Assembly (NCBI GenBank): GCA_029962745.1
Contig: CM057154.1
Span: 2,831,416 to 2,895,415, forward strand
Reading direction: 5' to 3'
DNA: 64,000 nucleotides
Source of the DNA: Echinometra lucunter
Lineage: Eukaryota > Echinodermata > Echinoidea > Camarodonta > Echinometridae
The position numbers were made by a program, and so were the translations under genes. The notes under the pieces are model-generated. The model had not been told where the DNA came from and did not search any database. It worked only from the letters and a program-made list of their open reading frames with translations. Shown piece after piece: positions 1-10,205 of the stretch. Within the stretch, counting starts at the first letter, position 1; the number at the start of each line of letters is the position of its first letter.

Positions 1-1959
1 GTACCGCGCCGATCATATCGTTTTGTGAATTCGAATGCTCGAAATGTGAAATGTGAAATAAAGTGAACAAATTATGAAAGTGAACTTGAACGGGAAAACC
101 TATATTACACTGTACAACCACAGCCACAGTTTCCGCAGTAGTGAAAAGATAAGATTATTGTCATACAATCTGTCAAACAAAAATACGTAAACGACAAATA
201 AATATTGAATGGTTTATAACATCTTCGTATCAAAAGTAAAGATTTAACTGCTTCATAGTGATCATGAAACATATTTATAAATGAAATGCGCATTCCTCAT
301 AAATAACGAGCTCTGGCCCACACCAATAGCCACAGTTTTATTCTATTCTCGATCGGCTTTAATAGTCTTTTGGATTTGATCTATTGCCTACTGTACGTTT
401 ATAACTAAAAAAAAGAAACGTTTGTAATTGCTATTTCGTTTTCATGTTCCTGTTCACCATTTGTATTCATATCATTTAGCATGCAAGCTACAACAGTAAG
501 AATAAAAGGTTCAATTTGTACCCTTTAAATACAACAATCAGAAACATTGATAACAGTTTTCATGATCAGATTAAAAAGACATGTGGTCTGGTATATGCTG
601 GCCCTATATTTTGGAATTGTTCCAATACATCTGTAAAAGGAGATGTAATTTTGTTTTAAGACGGAATTTGACGTTTCCATTATACTAGGAAGCTATGAAC
701 TATACTCCTTTGCTTTAAACCACCCTCTGTTCTTTGTCAGGCTCATCTCTCCGCGAAAAGTGAAGTACTCATTTTTCACCAGACTCCTTATCACGGCGGG
801 CTATATTGTGATAGATTTATTTGCTTTCTGGATAACACTACCACTGGACCAGGCCGTTTTTTCTTGTAAATAAGTATTTCAATCAAAGTGTGAGGAGAGT
901 TACAGTACATCATTTATTCTCCTTTTTCATGGCGTGCGATGTTTTTTGTTACCTAATCTTCTATTATTCCATACACTTCGCTTTGCTTCTCTTTTTAGTT
1001 TCTATCTCCACCCCCATTCCTTTAGAATCATCTCTCACCCCTCAGTTTGTTCTTAACCTATACAAATTATTTTTAATAAGATATACGGGGGGAGGTCTAT
1101 ATAAAGGGCCTCTTGTTACAAGCGTAGGATATGCCTATTAAAGGTCCCTTCTTACATGCCTTATGCAGACGCTTCCATTTTCTATGATTCATCGAACTTA
1201 TTTATTCTATGTATCCGTATGTTTGCTTAAAATGAAATAAGGAAACTGAACTTTTAACTGAACTGGTACAAGTTAGAAAAATCGATTAAATTAAATTCAA
1301 ACTGAAAAGGTGTGTTAAGTGCATTTCCTTTCAGGAGCGACTATTTCGCTGATATTAGGTGATACAAGCAAAGTTTCAGAATAAAGCTGAATGAGGCGTC
1401 GCCAGTGCATAATTAAGGAAATGGCCTATCTTGACATGGCTGGCCTTTGAACTTTGGAAAACTATGTAGACCTATAGTTCCTTAATGGACTGGGGTAGGA
1501 CTCTGGGTCAAACCTGAAGTAATGGTGTGTTACAAACAGTGGGCCATACAATATATATATCGCCAAGGTGATCAAAATTCTTAGCTGGCTAAAATATCCC
1601 CCCACCCGCGCAAATTGGAATTCATTTTGCGTTTGCCTACATGGACCAAGGGCCATGTAAGGACAGAGCTTTTAACATTTTCTTCCTTTTTTTTTTTGGA
1701 GCAGGAATAGGGCAAGCATATATGTATACATCGTGAATAAGGACTGGAATTTCGTTAATCTGGTAGAAACTGCTTCAGCAAAAATAAAAAATCTCTAAAA
1801 ACAATATTATTTCAGGCTTGGAGAACTTCGACAAAATCAATTCAGTCTAGCAATAACGGTTATTTTTTTTAAATCGCCTTTTCTCTATATCAAGTGTGTG
1901 GGTGGTGGTGAAACGATTGAGCACTGGTAAGCACCTTAAAGGAGTATAGAGTATTTAAA
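1..1959. other. No supported gene
   Basis: AT-rich sequence with only short, unsupported open frames. A TATATAAAG string near 1098 resembles a TATA box but no recognisable gene follows it. I see no RNA gene or clear mobile element here. Confidence 0.5.
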
Positions 1960-2250
1960 CATGTTTAAAGCAGAATTAAACCCTCGTGAAAATCAATTAT
2001 AATATCAAGAGAGGATGAAGAGAAGCGATCGATCATCAACAGATTTCCATCAAAATCGCTTTCCGAAATGAGATATTTATGAAAGTTTTAAAAGTCTCAA
2101 TTTATTTTCTATGGTTATCCCTATAATTTCAATGTTACGTTAAATTTGCAGGATTGGAAGGACAACTCTCAATATGGTTTTTACACCATAGTGACCACAT
2201 TTCAGTATCTCTAAAGGTACAGCTTGTTTCCTTCTTAACCACAAGATTTG
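1960..2250. repeat. Half copy of a foldback repeat family
   Basis: The stretch containing CCATCAAAATCGCTTTC, GAGATATTTATGAAAG, TTTCTATGGTTATCC, GGAAGGACAACTCTCAAT and CAGTATCTCTAAAGGT matches, in the same order, one arm of the palindromic element at 14245-14804. Only one arm is present here, so it is a truncated relative. No coding capacity is visible. Confidence 0.55.
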
Positions 2251-2706
2251 TCAACATGGTCAAGAGGAAAGTTTATTTCATATAATGGGCTCTTGCACAG
2301 TTTAGCAGCATTCTTAGAGATAAGCAGGATAATGCCTTTTTAATAAGATCCTCTTCCATATGTGATAGTGAGATGTTTGCGACTCTAATTAATGCCTTGT
2401 AATCTGACATGTGTCACTTTCCTTTCGAATCATTGGCATTAACTGCCTTCTGTCATAAGAATTTCTTATTTGTCCCGCAAAAATAAAAATCCAATAAAGT
2501 AACACTCCTCTCCCACATTGGAAAAGTATTAGTATTATCATCAGTGAAACGTATCAGTATTAGTATTATCTGATTATCATCAATGAAACGATGCAATTTT
2601 CACAAAGGGCTGATGGCAAGTTAACCACATTTATAGGTAAAACTTGAAATAAAAATAAATCATTCAAATGAAGAAAGCAATTTAAATTCTATTTCACCTA
2701 ACACCA

Positions 2707-2763
2707 TTGTTCCCCCCCCCCCTCTCTCTCTCTCCTCCACCCCCCCCCCCCCCCGCCCCTCAG
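2707..2763 (+). promoter_or_regulatory. Poly-C / CT tract ending in a splice-acceptor-like CAG
   Basis: A run of C, then CT repeats, then C again ends in CCCCTCAG directly before the HECT-like reading frame. It has the form of a polypyrimidine tract with a 3' splice site. It could equally be a chance microsatellite, since C-runs are frequent throughout this window. Confidence 0.3.
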
Positions 2764-2764
2764 A

Positions 2765-3617
2765 TTTGGAAAGACGGAGAAGCCAGGTTCTGGCTACCAT
2801 TTCGGCAGAATATCGAGATGTTGAAATATCTCGTGCAAGATCTGTATTTAATATTTATAATGAAGATGGGGCATTACAATCATACTCATTACATGTTACA
2901 TTTAACGGGGAAGAAGGTGAGGATTTCGATGGGCTCATCAGTGAGATGTTCACTCTCTTTTGGGAGTCCATGTATAGGTCGCATTTCACAGGCAGCCGTC
3001 GGTTGACTCCGAGAGTTTCACCCAGTCATAACAGTTCCTTGGCCATTTGGCCATTTGATTTCCATCATATCCCATTATGGAGCTACGGAGCTCCCGAGAC
3101 CCAGATGAATTAACCAGATAATTACTCAAATTGCTAGACATCAATTAATTCTACAGCCCTATTATGCCCTTCCTCATATCAGAACCGGAATGTTTTTATA
3201 GCCCACAACTCTATTTGGAACCTTCGTCCTTCAAATTACAGTATTTTTCATGTTCTTAATACGTTTCACCCCACTCCTGACAATTTAATAGACAATTTTC
3301 AAGTCGCCTATAGTCACCTGCCCCTACAACGAGCCCTTGAGGAAAAAATAATAGAATGGTTAACGAGATTTATTCATACGCTATCAATTGCGCAATTAAT
3401 GATTTCATTACGTTTCATTTCCTCATCCAATATTGTTAACGGCGAAATTCGGATAACCTTTGATGGGAATGTTGACCCTTATACACCTATACGAGTAGCA
3501 ACATGTGGCAGGCAAATGATAATATCAATGAATATTATATCCTTCGAAGCTATCGAAGAGTTTTTACTTAATTTTATAAATAACCCAGATGTATGGAACA
3601 ATTTTGACAGCGTGTGA
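2765..3617 (+). pseudogene. Degenerate HECT-like ubiquitin-ligase domain
   Basis: HECT domains transfer ubiquitin from an E2 to a substrate through a catalytic cysteine near the C terminus. Three consecutive pieces of such a domain can be read here, in different frames. At 2767-3000 there is FNGEEGEDFDGLISEMFTLF, equivalent to the G.DGGG(L)..E.F segment. Around 3125-3190 there is LILQPYYALPHIRTGM. At 3183-3617 a long ATG-less frame runs through EEKIIEWLTRFIHTLS, SLRFISSS and VATCGRQ to NNPDVWNNFDSV, where the Cys at 3504-3506 sits at the catalytic position. The pieces are in the right order but separated by frameshifts and a stop codon near 3198, so no continuous protein is made. A splice-acceptor-like tract precedes it. 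It may be the last exon of a decayed gene or part of a mobile HECT-bearing family. Family assignment is by motif recognition. Confidence 0.6.
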
Positions 3618-4060
3618 ACTAGTGTCATTGTAAGGCTGTGTTCCTGCTTACAATGTTCAAAGTGTACGCTATTATCACACTTAATACTATGATTTTTTTA
3701 TTCAGTAGTTCCCTATAAATAGGGGGAAGAAAAATAAAAATGCGATGTTACAACTCACCACGCTCTTGGAGTAAGTTGTAACGTAGCGAGGGGGAAGCTG
3801 TAACGCATATTTGAAATAAACATTAAGGAAAGAAAACATGATTCAGATTTTGAGGGAATACTTAAAGCTGTTTTCCAGAATCTACTTTAACTTTGCCACT
3901 TAGTATTCCAAAGATTAATGTGTTTTAAACGAATGTATATAGAATCACTCAAAATGATCACCAATAATTACCAAAGCTGCTTTCTTTTAACACAATAAAA
4001 AATGGTCAGTACATCTTTGAATGAGTTGGGCTAATATTTCCATGAACAGGGTTTTTTTTT
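3618..4060. other. No supported gene
   Basis: AT-rich sequence after the HECT relic. An AATAAA at about 3733 could be a leftover polyadenylation signal. Nothing else is recognised. Confidence 0.4.
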
Positions 4061-4069
4061 TTCAAATGT

Positions 4070-4097
4070 TTTCGACCCTGTGACAGGTCTTCCTCAG
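4070..4097 (-). ncRNA. Hammerhead-like core of a Penelope-type terminal repeat
   Basis: On the minus strand CTGAGGA is followed by a self-complementary GACC...GGTC segment and then GAAA, the order of a hammerhead ribozyme core (CUGANGA - stem II - GAAA). Penelope-like elements are known to carry such motifs in their terminal repeats. One A separates CTGAGGA from the stem, which is non-standard, and I could not identify a convincing stem I, so activity is unproven. No linked reverse transcriptase is visible nearby, so it is probably an orphan element end. Confidence 0.35.
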
Positions 4098-4884
4098 GCT
4101 TGAGATACAAAACAAAACTTAACCAATTGCAAGCCTGCAACAAAACAACGAAATGAAAACGGCATTATAACACAAATGCAAACGTAAATAACAGAAATCG
4201 GTGTTAGCAATTAATACACAGTCTTTTTTAAGTTTCAGTATATGTAACTTAGATATGCATTTTTTTTTTCGAAATTATGGCAACTTTGCTTGACTTGACG
4301 GAATTTGGATAAACATGATAAATGACCAAATATCTCACCGAGGTGCTTATCATCATCTCGTGGGAATGTATCGGTCATCAGTCTGCCAGGACGAGGCCAG
4401 TTTCACGTCACTTTGTTTACTTTAAATGGTAAGAGAGGGATATTCCTGTGAAGGTGTGGATCTTGCCACTTGTCGAATGCATAGGAGAAAACACTGTTGT
4501 TTACAAACTTTAATGCCACGAACATTCACTTTGAAATCCTAGTGTTGTTTTGGCATGGAATTAATTTGATTTTATTAAAATCAAATTAGTATCATTGTAG
4601 ATAAGCACTACATAATACGTGTCTACCCCCAAATAAAATGATTTGAGTTATGTATAAAATCAGAGTATAAAACAAAAATCTGCCAACCATTAGGCGGAAT
4701 TCCATAATGCTGAGGGATTGAAAACCTAAACGTTCGTAAATGTTGAAGATGAATAATTCAATGAACATATCAATAAGCTTGAAAGTAAGAGAAAATTAAA
4801 TGCCTGGATAGTATGGTTGGCTGGTTACTTGTCTTGACTGCTTAAAAAGCATGCACATGCGTGTTCGAAAGCAACCAGGAGACC

Positions 4885-5000
4885 ATCGGCTACTCTCCGG
4901 GGAATTTGGAAAAACCTTACCAAAAGGCAGCGCTTCCTCTTGGTTTCGAACCCCGGCTATGAGACCATTGCTCTAACATTCGGCCACAACACATCCCCAT
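4885..5000 (-). repeat. tRNA-derived SINE fragment
   Basis: The minus strand contains an A-box-like TGGCCGAATGTTAGAGC and a B-box-like GGGGTTCGAAACC about 25 bases later, the spacing of an internal Pol III promoter. The flanking sequence does not close into an acceptor stem, so a SINE or tRNA pseudogene is more likely than a functional tRNA. Confidence 0.45.
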
Positions 5001-7148
5001 TCATGAAAGTACATATATTTAAGCAAAACTGATACGCCCACATTATATTTCTTTCGCTATTGAAAGCTTAACTTTTTTGTATATTAATCATGCAAATTGA
5101 CAATTGAAGAATATTTGATAATAATTTCAATTATCCCTCTAAAGAATAGTAACGGGTAGCCAGCGGAGCAAGCTCCGGAAGCATTAAAGGTTGAGTGAGT
5201 TTATTTGAATGATATTATATTGCCAAGCAGTGGAATCATCATCGTTCAGTTAGCTTCATAAGGTATGTGGTATAAACAAGATAAAGCAAATGTGAAAAGA
5301 AAAACATGTCTATCAGTACATGTGAATCTAGTTAAAATAAATATCCTCAATATTAACAGTTGTTGACACATTGTGCATTTCAGTGAAATGAGATTTTGGC
5401 GGGGGGGGGGGGGGGCAACCAAGTAATATCGCTCCTCTGTCTCTTCATATTACCTGTTCGTCCCTCTATATTTGTAATATAATCAAATTAATTATGTACG
5501 AATATGATTATAGCTACGCTCTCCAATTCAGCTTTTAGCTGGAATGATTTTCATTTCAACCATTTCACATCAAATCAAGTCGAATTTTCGAAAGGCACTA
5601 AACCCGATCTAAATGATTCCGCGTAATTCCTTCTTCGAATTAAACACAACAAAAATTAACTCCCCTAATTGAAAAAAAAGCCTATAACTTTCTTTAACGA
5701 AGAAGTTTTGACCAAAATAATTTGGCACGAGTGATCCTCCATTTATTTGATAACTTCTGAGTGAAAATGAGATTGATTCGTTCAGACATACTTTCAGCAC
5801 ACACTGAAGGCAAAAATGTCACTTTTCAAGTCGCAAGAGTCATTTTATGCTGCATAACCATGATAACAGTATATTAAGCATTTCTTGCGCGTTTTTTTTT
5901 AAAGTGTAGTCACTCAACCATGAACTATGACAAACCCTGCATGTTAACGCAACATGTAATGATACATTTCGGTGAAAATATCTGTACTTATTTTGTTTTC
6001 CAATAAAAAGTGTTAATTTTTCTAAATTGTGCTCACCTAACCATAATAGTAAGAAGAGTTTCGGGATAACTGTGAGGGCGTCAAGCGATTAGTATGTATC
6101 TCTATGACAACAACACATTAATATGCACCATAAACCGCATTTGCTGAAATCTCGTTGCACATGACCAGACGGATCATCTTCACACAGAAGCTAGGCAATA
6201 AACGTAGAAACACTAATTCCAAATTATTGTACTCAAAACCTTCAATTGGCGGGATTTTTGTGTGTGTGTCTGTGTGTGAGGTTTATATTTTTTGTTCACG
6301 ATTTTACTAATTTTAAGCCATCTAAAAAGTAATAGAATGTTAAATAAATCCGGTATCAGCAGTATATTTGGAGAACTCTTTGTATTCCATACACCGAACT
6401 CCAATCTTGCAATTTCAAATAAATCCCTATTAATAAGGAACATATTTGGCTCTTGAAAAAGAGAATGTTGGGGCATTCTTTCATTTCTAAGATTTCTAAT
6501 GTTGGTACTTGCAATCGTCAAAAAATATTGAAATTCCGAAGAAGAAAAACGGTTAAATTAAAATTACTTGATTTCAACACAAAGTGAATTTAGCGCCTTT
6601 TGGAAATTAATCGAATTTAGATTTGGCAGCCTTTGGAAAAACGAACTTGCATCTAGTGCCTTTGGAAGTAAATGTGTGTGTTTTTTAAAATCAGTTTCTT
6701 TGTACTGAAATAAGTTGAATGGGATATGGAACAAGCATCCGATCCTGCCAATACCTTGGTTTCCATGGAAAAACATGGATTTAGCGTCTTCAAGAAAATA
6801 ATCTCATCAGACATGCATGACATGTCAGGTACTAAGGTTTAACGCATGTGTAATCGATGATGATAGTTTGGAATAAAGCATAAGGGAGATAAAGCCAGCA
6901 AAGTGATGTAAATTCTTCTCATTTATCCAGTCGTGAACGAATAAAGCTATCGATTATCACATTCAAGTGAACATTCTATAACTGACATCAACCAAAGTGA
7001 CATTATTAAAGTTAAAAGGTCTTACGTGGAAACCAGATCCATAAGCTTTGCTTTTAAGGGTCTCCTTTGTAATACAGTGAACATTGCTTACTTGCGTAAG
7101 TACAATTATTTTCACTGCATTGACATGATTGATGTGCATATATTATAT
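5001..7148. other. No supported gene; simple repeats
   Basis: Mostly AT-rich single-copy-looking sequence with a poly-G run at 5401-5415 and a short GT tract near 6257. The minus-strand frames at 6213-6521 and 6564-6776 have no recognisable domain. No RNA gene is seen. Confidence 0.45.
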
Positions 7149-7295
7149 AATGTAGACAGTAATAACTTCAAAAAGAGTCGAGGTTACGCCACATGAAAAT
7201 CCAACATTGGATTTACACATGGCGTACCTTCGACTCTTTTTGAAATTATTACTGTGTACATTATTAATCATCCAAACACGTGAGAATTATTTTCA

Positions 7296-7300
<5 letters not shown>
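7149..7300 (+). mobile_element. Palindromic Penelope-like element end fragment
   Basis: Two copies of one sequence meet head to head at about 7206: GTAGACAGTAATAACTTC on the left and its complement GAAATTATTACTGTGTAC on the right. The right half, continuing through ATTATTAATCATCCAA, matches the 5' end of the Penelope-like element at 53150-53236, including the peptide-like stretch LYLRLFLKLLL read from that end. It is followed by (CA)n and (TA)n. It is a 5'-end fragment in inverted duplicate, without coding capacity. Confidence 0.6.

Positions 7301-7352
<52 letters not shown>
7301..7352. repeat. (CA)n(TA)n microsatellite
   Basis: About 25 bases of CA repeat followed by about 27 bases of TA repeat, directly abutting the Penelope end fragment. 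This creates spurious open frames on both strands. Confidence 0.9.
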
Positions 7353-7356
<4 letters not shown>

Positions 7357-7429
7357 TCGGTTTTGATGGAAATACATAAAAAGACGAATGTTAAAGAAAA
7401 AACCGATGAAGATGTCAAAATTTCCAATA

Positions 7430-7453
7430 TTTCGGGCATAGCCCTTTGTCAAG
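7430..7453 (-). ncRNA. Decayed hammerhead-like motif
   Basis: On the minus strand CTTGACA, a perfect GGGC-TAT-GCCC hairpin and GAAA follow in order. It resembles the CTGANGA-stem-GAAA core at 53257 and 4070 but with substitutions in the first block, so it is probably a dead copy. It lies close to the Penelope end fragment at 7149-7300. Confidence 0.25.
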
Positions 7454-7464
7454 GACTTTCTTAA

Positions 7465-8588
7465 TGTATGTATATAACAATAACAATTCCATCATATCAT
7501 ATCATATCTAAATTGTTGATTTAATAATGATTTTGATAATAAATCTATCTGCTGTTATTGTGGAAATAAATGAAATGAAATTTATTACTTTAGGATCTAT
7601 GCCTATGTCCTCAGAACAAGGCAGGAGTACGCAGTAGGCCTGTTCACGGACCAAGCAATGAAACTTCACAGCTTGCTGTCTCACTCTTAAGGTCGGAGTA
7701 TCTTCACGGTCACATTTATTGTTATGTTCCCAGATAGTTTCAAAACATTCCCCCTAATAGTAATTTCCTTTTTAATTAGTAAAATAAGTCAGTAATACAT
7801 TATTCTTTCATCTCCTTCCCTTGATGCCCGTGGTTCTCTTATAATCCTTTCAAATTATAAGGTTAAAAGGAAAAAGTGAGGAATAAGGCCAAGGTATTCA
7901 ATCAGTCATTCAAATATATAAGTGTATTATAAGTAATGCGGCCATAATCATTTGCGGGTTTCTTTATTTTCACGTAGTGTGGGAAAGGTTTATTACCTGC
8001 AACACGTTGGAATATAGTATCCTTCGTGCAGTTTCTGAATATTTTTGTTTTCATTTGTTTAAATTAAATATCAGTACCGTCATCGATCGACATGCATGGT
8101 ATGATCGCTTAGTCATGTACTTTGACTTGTAAAAAATATACATTCATGTACATATTGATGTAATAAATTTGTAAGTTGTTTAGCCACTCGAATTTTACTT
8201 GTAATTGCGATTTTGTAAATCATTTTATATGACTGGAGCAGTAAACCACATTTCATAAGTCCCACTGCACACATCTTCAAGATACCATTTTCCCAATACT
8301 CCATTGTATTAAAATATAGAAGCAAATCGCTTCCAACAGGTGTCTATACAGGTTGCAACCTTCATTATCACAATATACCCGTTGTCCTGTTTGTGCCATG
8401 AGTCGTTGTCTTCCTTTTATCTTACATTTCTACGTCCCTTTTCCTTCCCATCTATCTAAATATCTCCAATTAAAAGAAATTACTCCGATTTACCCCAAAC
8501 CCCAACGAATAATGTCTTTTAAAGACATTGACATAAAACATTCAGGATGGCCGCACATTTCTGAAAATCACTGTAGGTCTAATCTCGA
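7465..8588. other. No supported gene
   Basis: AT-rich sequence with short frames lacking recognisable domains. Confidence 0.45.
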
Positions 8589-8750
8589 CAATAAATATTA
8601 AGGGGATAAATGTGTGGCGTTTCCGTTGAAGACAAGTGTTAGATTTCATTGTCATGATCGCTTTCATGATTCAGTGAAAATTTCATAGAAATGAATAGAA
8701 ATGACCTCATTATTGTATCCCGCCACACACTTATTCCCTTAATATTTATT
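8589..8750. mobile_element. Small foldback element, 30-bp arms
   Basis: AATAAATATTAAGGGGATAA with GTGTGGCG at the left end is mirrored by CGCCACAC and TTATTCCCTTAATATTTATT at the right end. The arms are nearly perfect over 30 bp and enclose about 100 bp without coding capacity. No target-site duplication is obvious. Confidence 0.6.
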
Positions 8751-8786
8751 CATTTCCTTCGCCGTGCTTTATGCAGCAGAGGCTTA

Positions 8787-9132
8787 TACTGCTTTCACAC
8801 CAAGGTACGGTCGCTGCGACCGGTCGCTGCGACCGATGAAATCATAATGTGAAAGCATTTCATCGGTCGCTGAGTACGGTCGCTGAGGTACTTCAGCGAC
8901 CGATCGCGACCGATGCAAGCTAGATGTGAAAGCACTTCGTACTCAGCGAACGATCGAAATGCAATGACCCCCATACATGCCTACGCACTATCTCTACTTC
9001 CGCTTCCGGCAAGGTCAGCTATACAGCGACCGATCGCTCTGGGCCTGACCAATTTTTGACGGAAGTGTGAAAGCACGTCCGATCGGTCGCTGGGTACAGT
9101 CGCAGCGACCGTACCTTGATGTGAAAGCAGTA
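8787..9132. mobile_element. Harbinger-like MITE with TTA duplication
   Basis: The 346-bp element starts TACTGCTTTCACACCAAGG and ends with the complement (CCTTGATGTGAAAGCAGTA). It is flanked on both sides by TTA (8784-8786 and 9133-9135). A 3-bp TWA duplication is typical of PIF/Harbinger transposons. The interior consists of repeated GGTCGC/GCGACC blocks that fold on themselves. No transposase is present, so it is a non-autonomous copy. Confidence 0.75.
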
Positions 9133-9273
9133 TTAGTGAGTAGACTATCATGACTGTGGTATGTGCGGAATGCAGTCAATCCTAATGTGATGTCAAACGA
9201 GATCCCGACCAACGAAACCCCACTTGTCCGCTCTAAAAAAGCTAAAAAAATTCCCCGGGCATCAATCACTTGC

Positions 9274-9665
9274 CAGTGGATGTACAGTCACTGTTGTGGA
9301 TGTACGTCCACTCGAGTGGTTGCAAACCCGCTCACAGGGAGTGAGTGGGTGATGATATTCCTCCATTCTGATTGGTCAAAACAAGACAACCATTCATAAT
9401 GCACACGTTCCCTAGCGTGCATGATTATGGCGCGTTCGGCACAGTGTGCTAAAAACGAACACTTAACTCGTCCACTAGTGAGTGGATGTACATCCATCCG
9501 AGTGGATGTACAACCACTCAAGTGGATGTACAATCACTCGAGTGATGGAATCTCGGAAGAGATTCCGCTATTCTGATTGGTGGAAACCGTTAAATCATTC
9601 ACTCACTCGAGTGGGTGAATGATAAAATCCATACAAGCACTCATTCACTCGAGTGAATGAATGAT
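9274..9665. repeat. Cluster of ACTCGAGT palindromes
   Basis: The motif CACTCGAGTG and variants recur within a 390-bp stretch, often joined to GTGGATGTACA (for example near 9309, 9500, 9535, 9607 and 9648). Short inverted and direct copies alternate. It resembles the interior of a foldback element, but clear element ends are not visible. The open frames over it are by-products of the repeats. Confidence 0.55.
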
Positions 9666-9927
9666 TGTAGACTTATGACATGAAGGGCCCGCCATATAAA
9701 ACACCCTCCACACGCGCACTTAATGGGTAATGGACCGTCAGCATCCCAGCAATGCTGAAGGGGGAATCCGGATAGCAGGTACCTTTTGATTATTGATGAA
9801 GGGGTTCTACATGTTGTGTCATTGTGAAGGATTTTGCGAATGAAAGAAACCAAACAGAAAGTTGGCTCTTCTAACAGGACCGTGATCAGTGTTGAGCTAT
9901 GAAAGGAATATCGGGGCTGCCGAGGAC

Positions 9928-10205
9928 AGTATGGTTGATGATGGTGATGGTGATGATGATGATGATGACGATGATGACGATGATGATGATGATGATGATG
10001 ATGATATGATGATGATGATGATGACGATGATGATGATGATGATGATGATGAGGAGGAGGAGGATGATGATGATGGTGATGTAGTAGTGGTGATACTGCTG
10101 CTGCTGATGGTTGTGCTGATGGTAATAATAATGATGATGGTAATGGTGATTATAATGGTAATGATGATGATGATGACCGGATGACGATGATGATGATAAT
10201 GATAG
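9928..10205. repeat. (GAT)n microsatellite
   Basis: Long imperfect GAT/GAC/GGT triplet tract. It yields poly-Asp and poly-Met frames that are not genes. Confidence 0.9.

Noticed and set aside
890..1141. Small membrane protein downstream of a TATATAAAG string
   Set aside because: The peptide has no recognisable family, and the TATA-like string lies inside the frame and not upstream of it.
9889..10083. Acidic poly-Asp protein
   Set aside because: It is a (GAT)n microsatellite, and the frame switches to poly-Met at a single base change.
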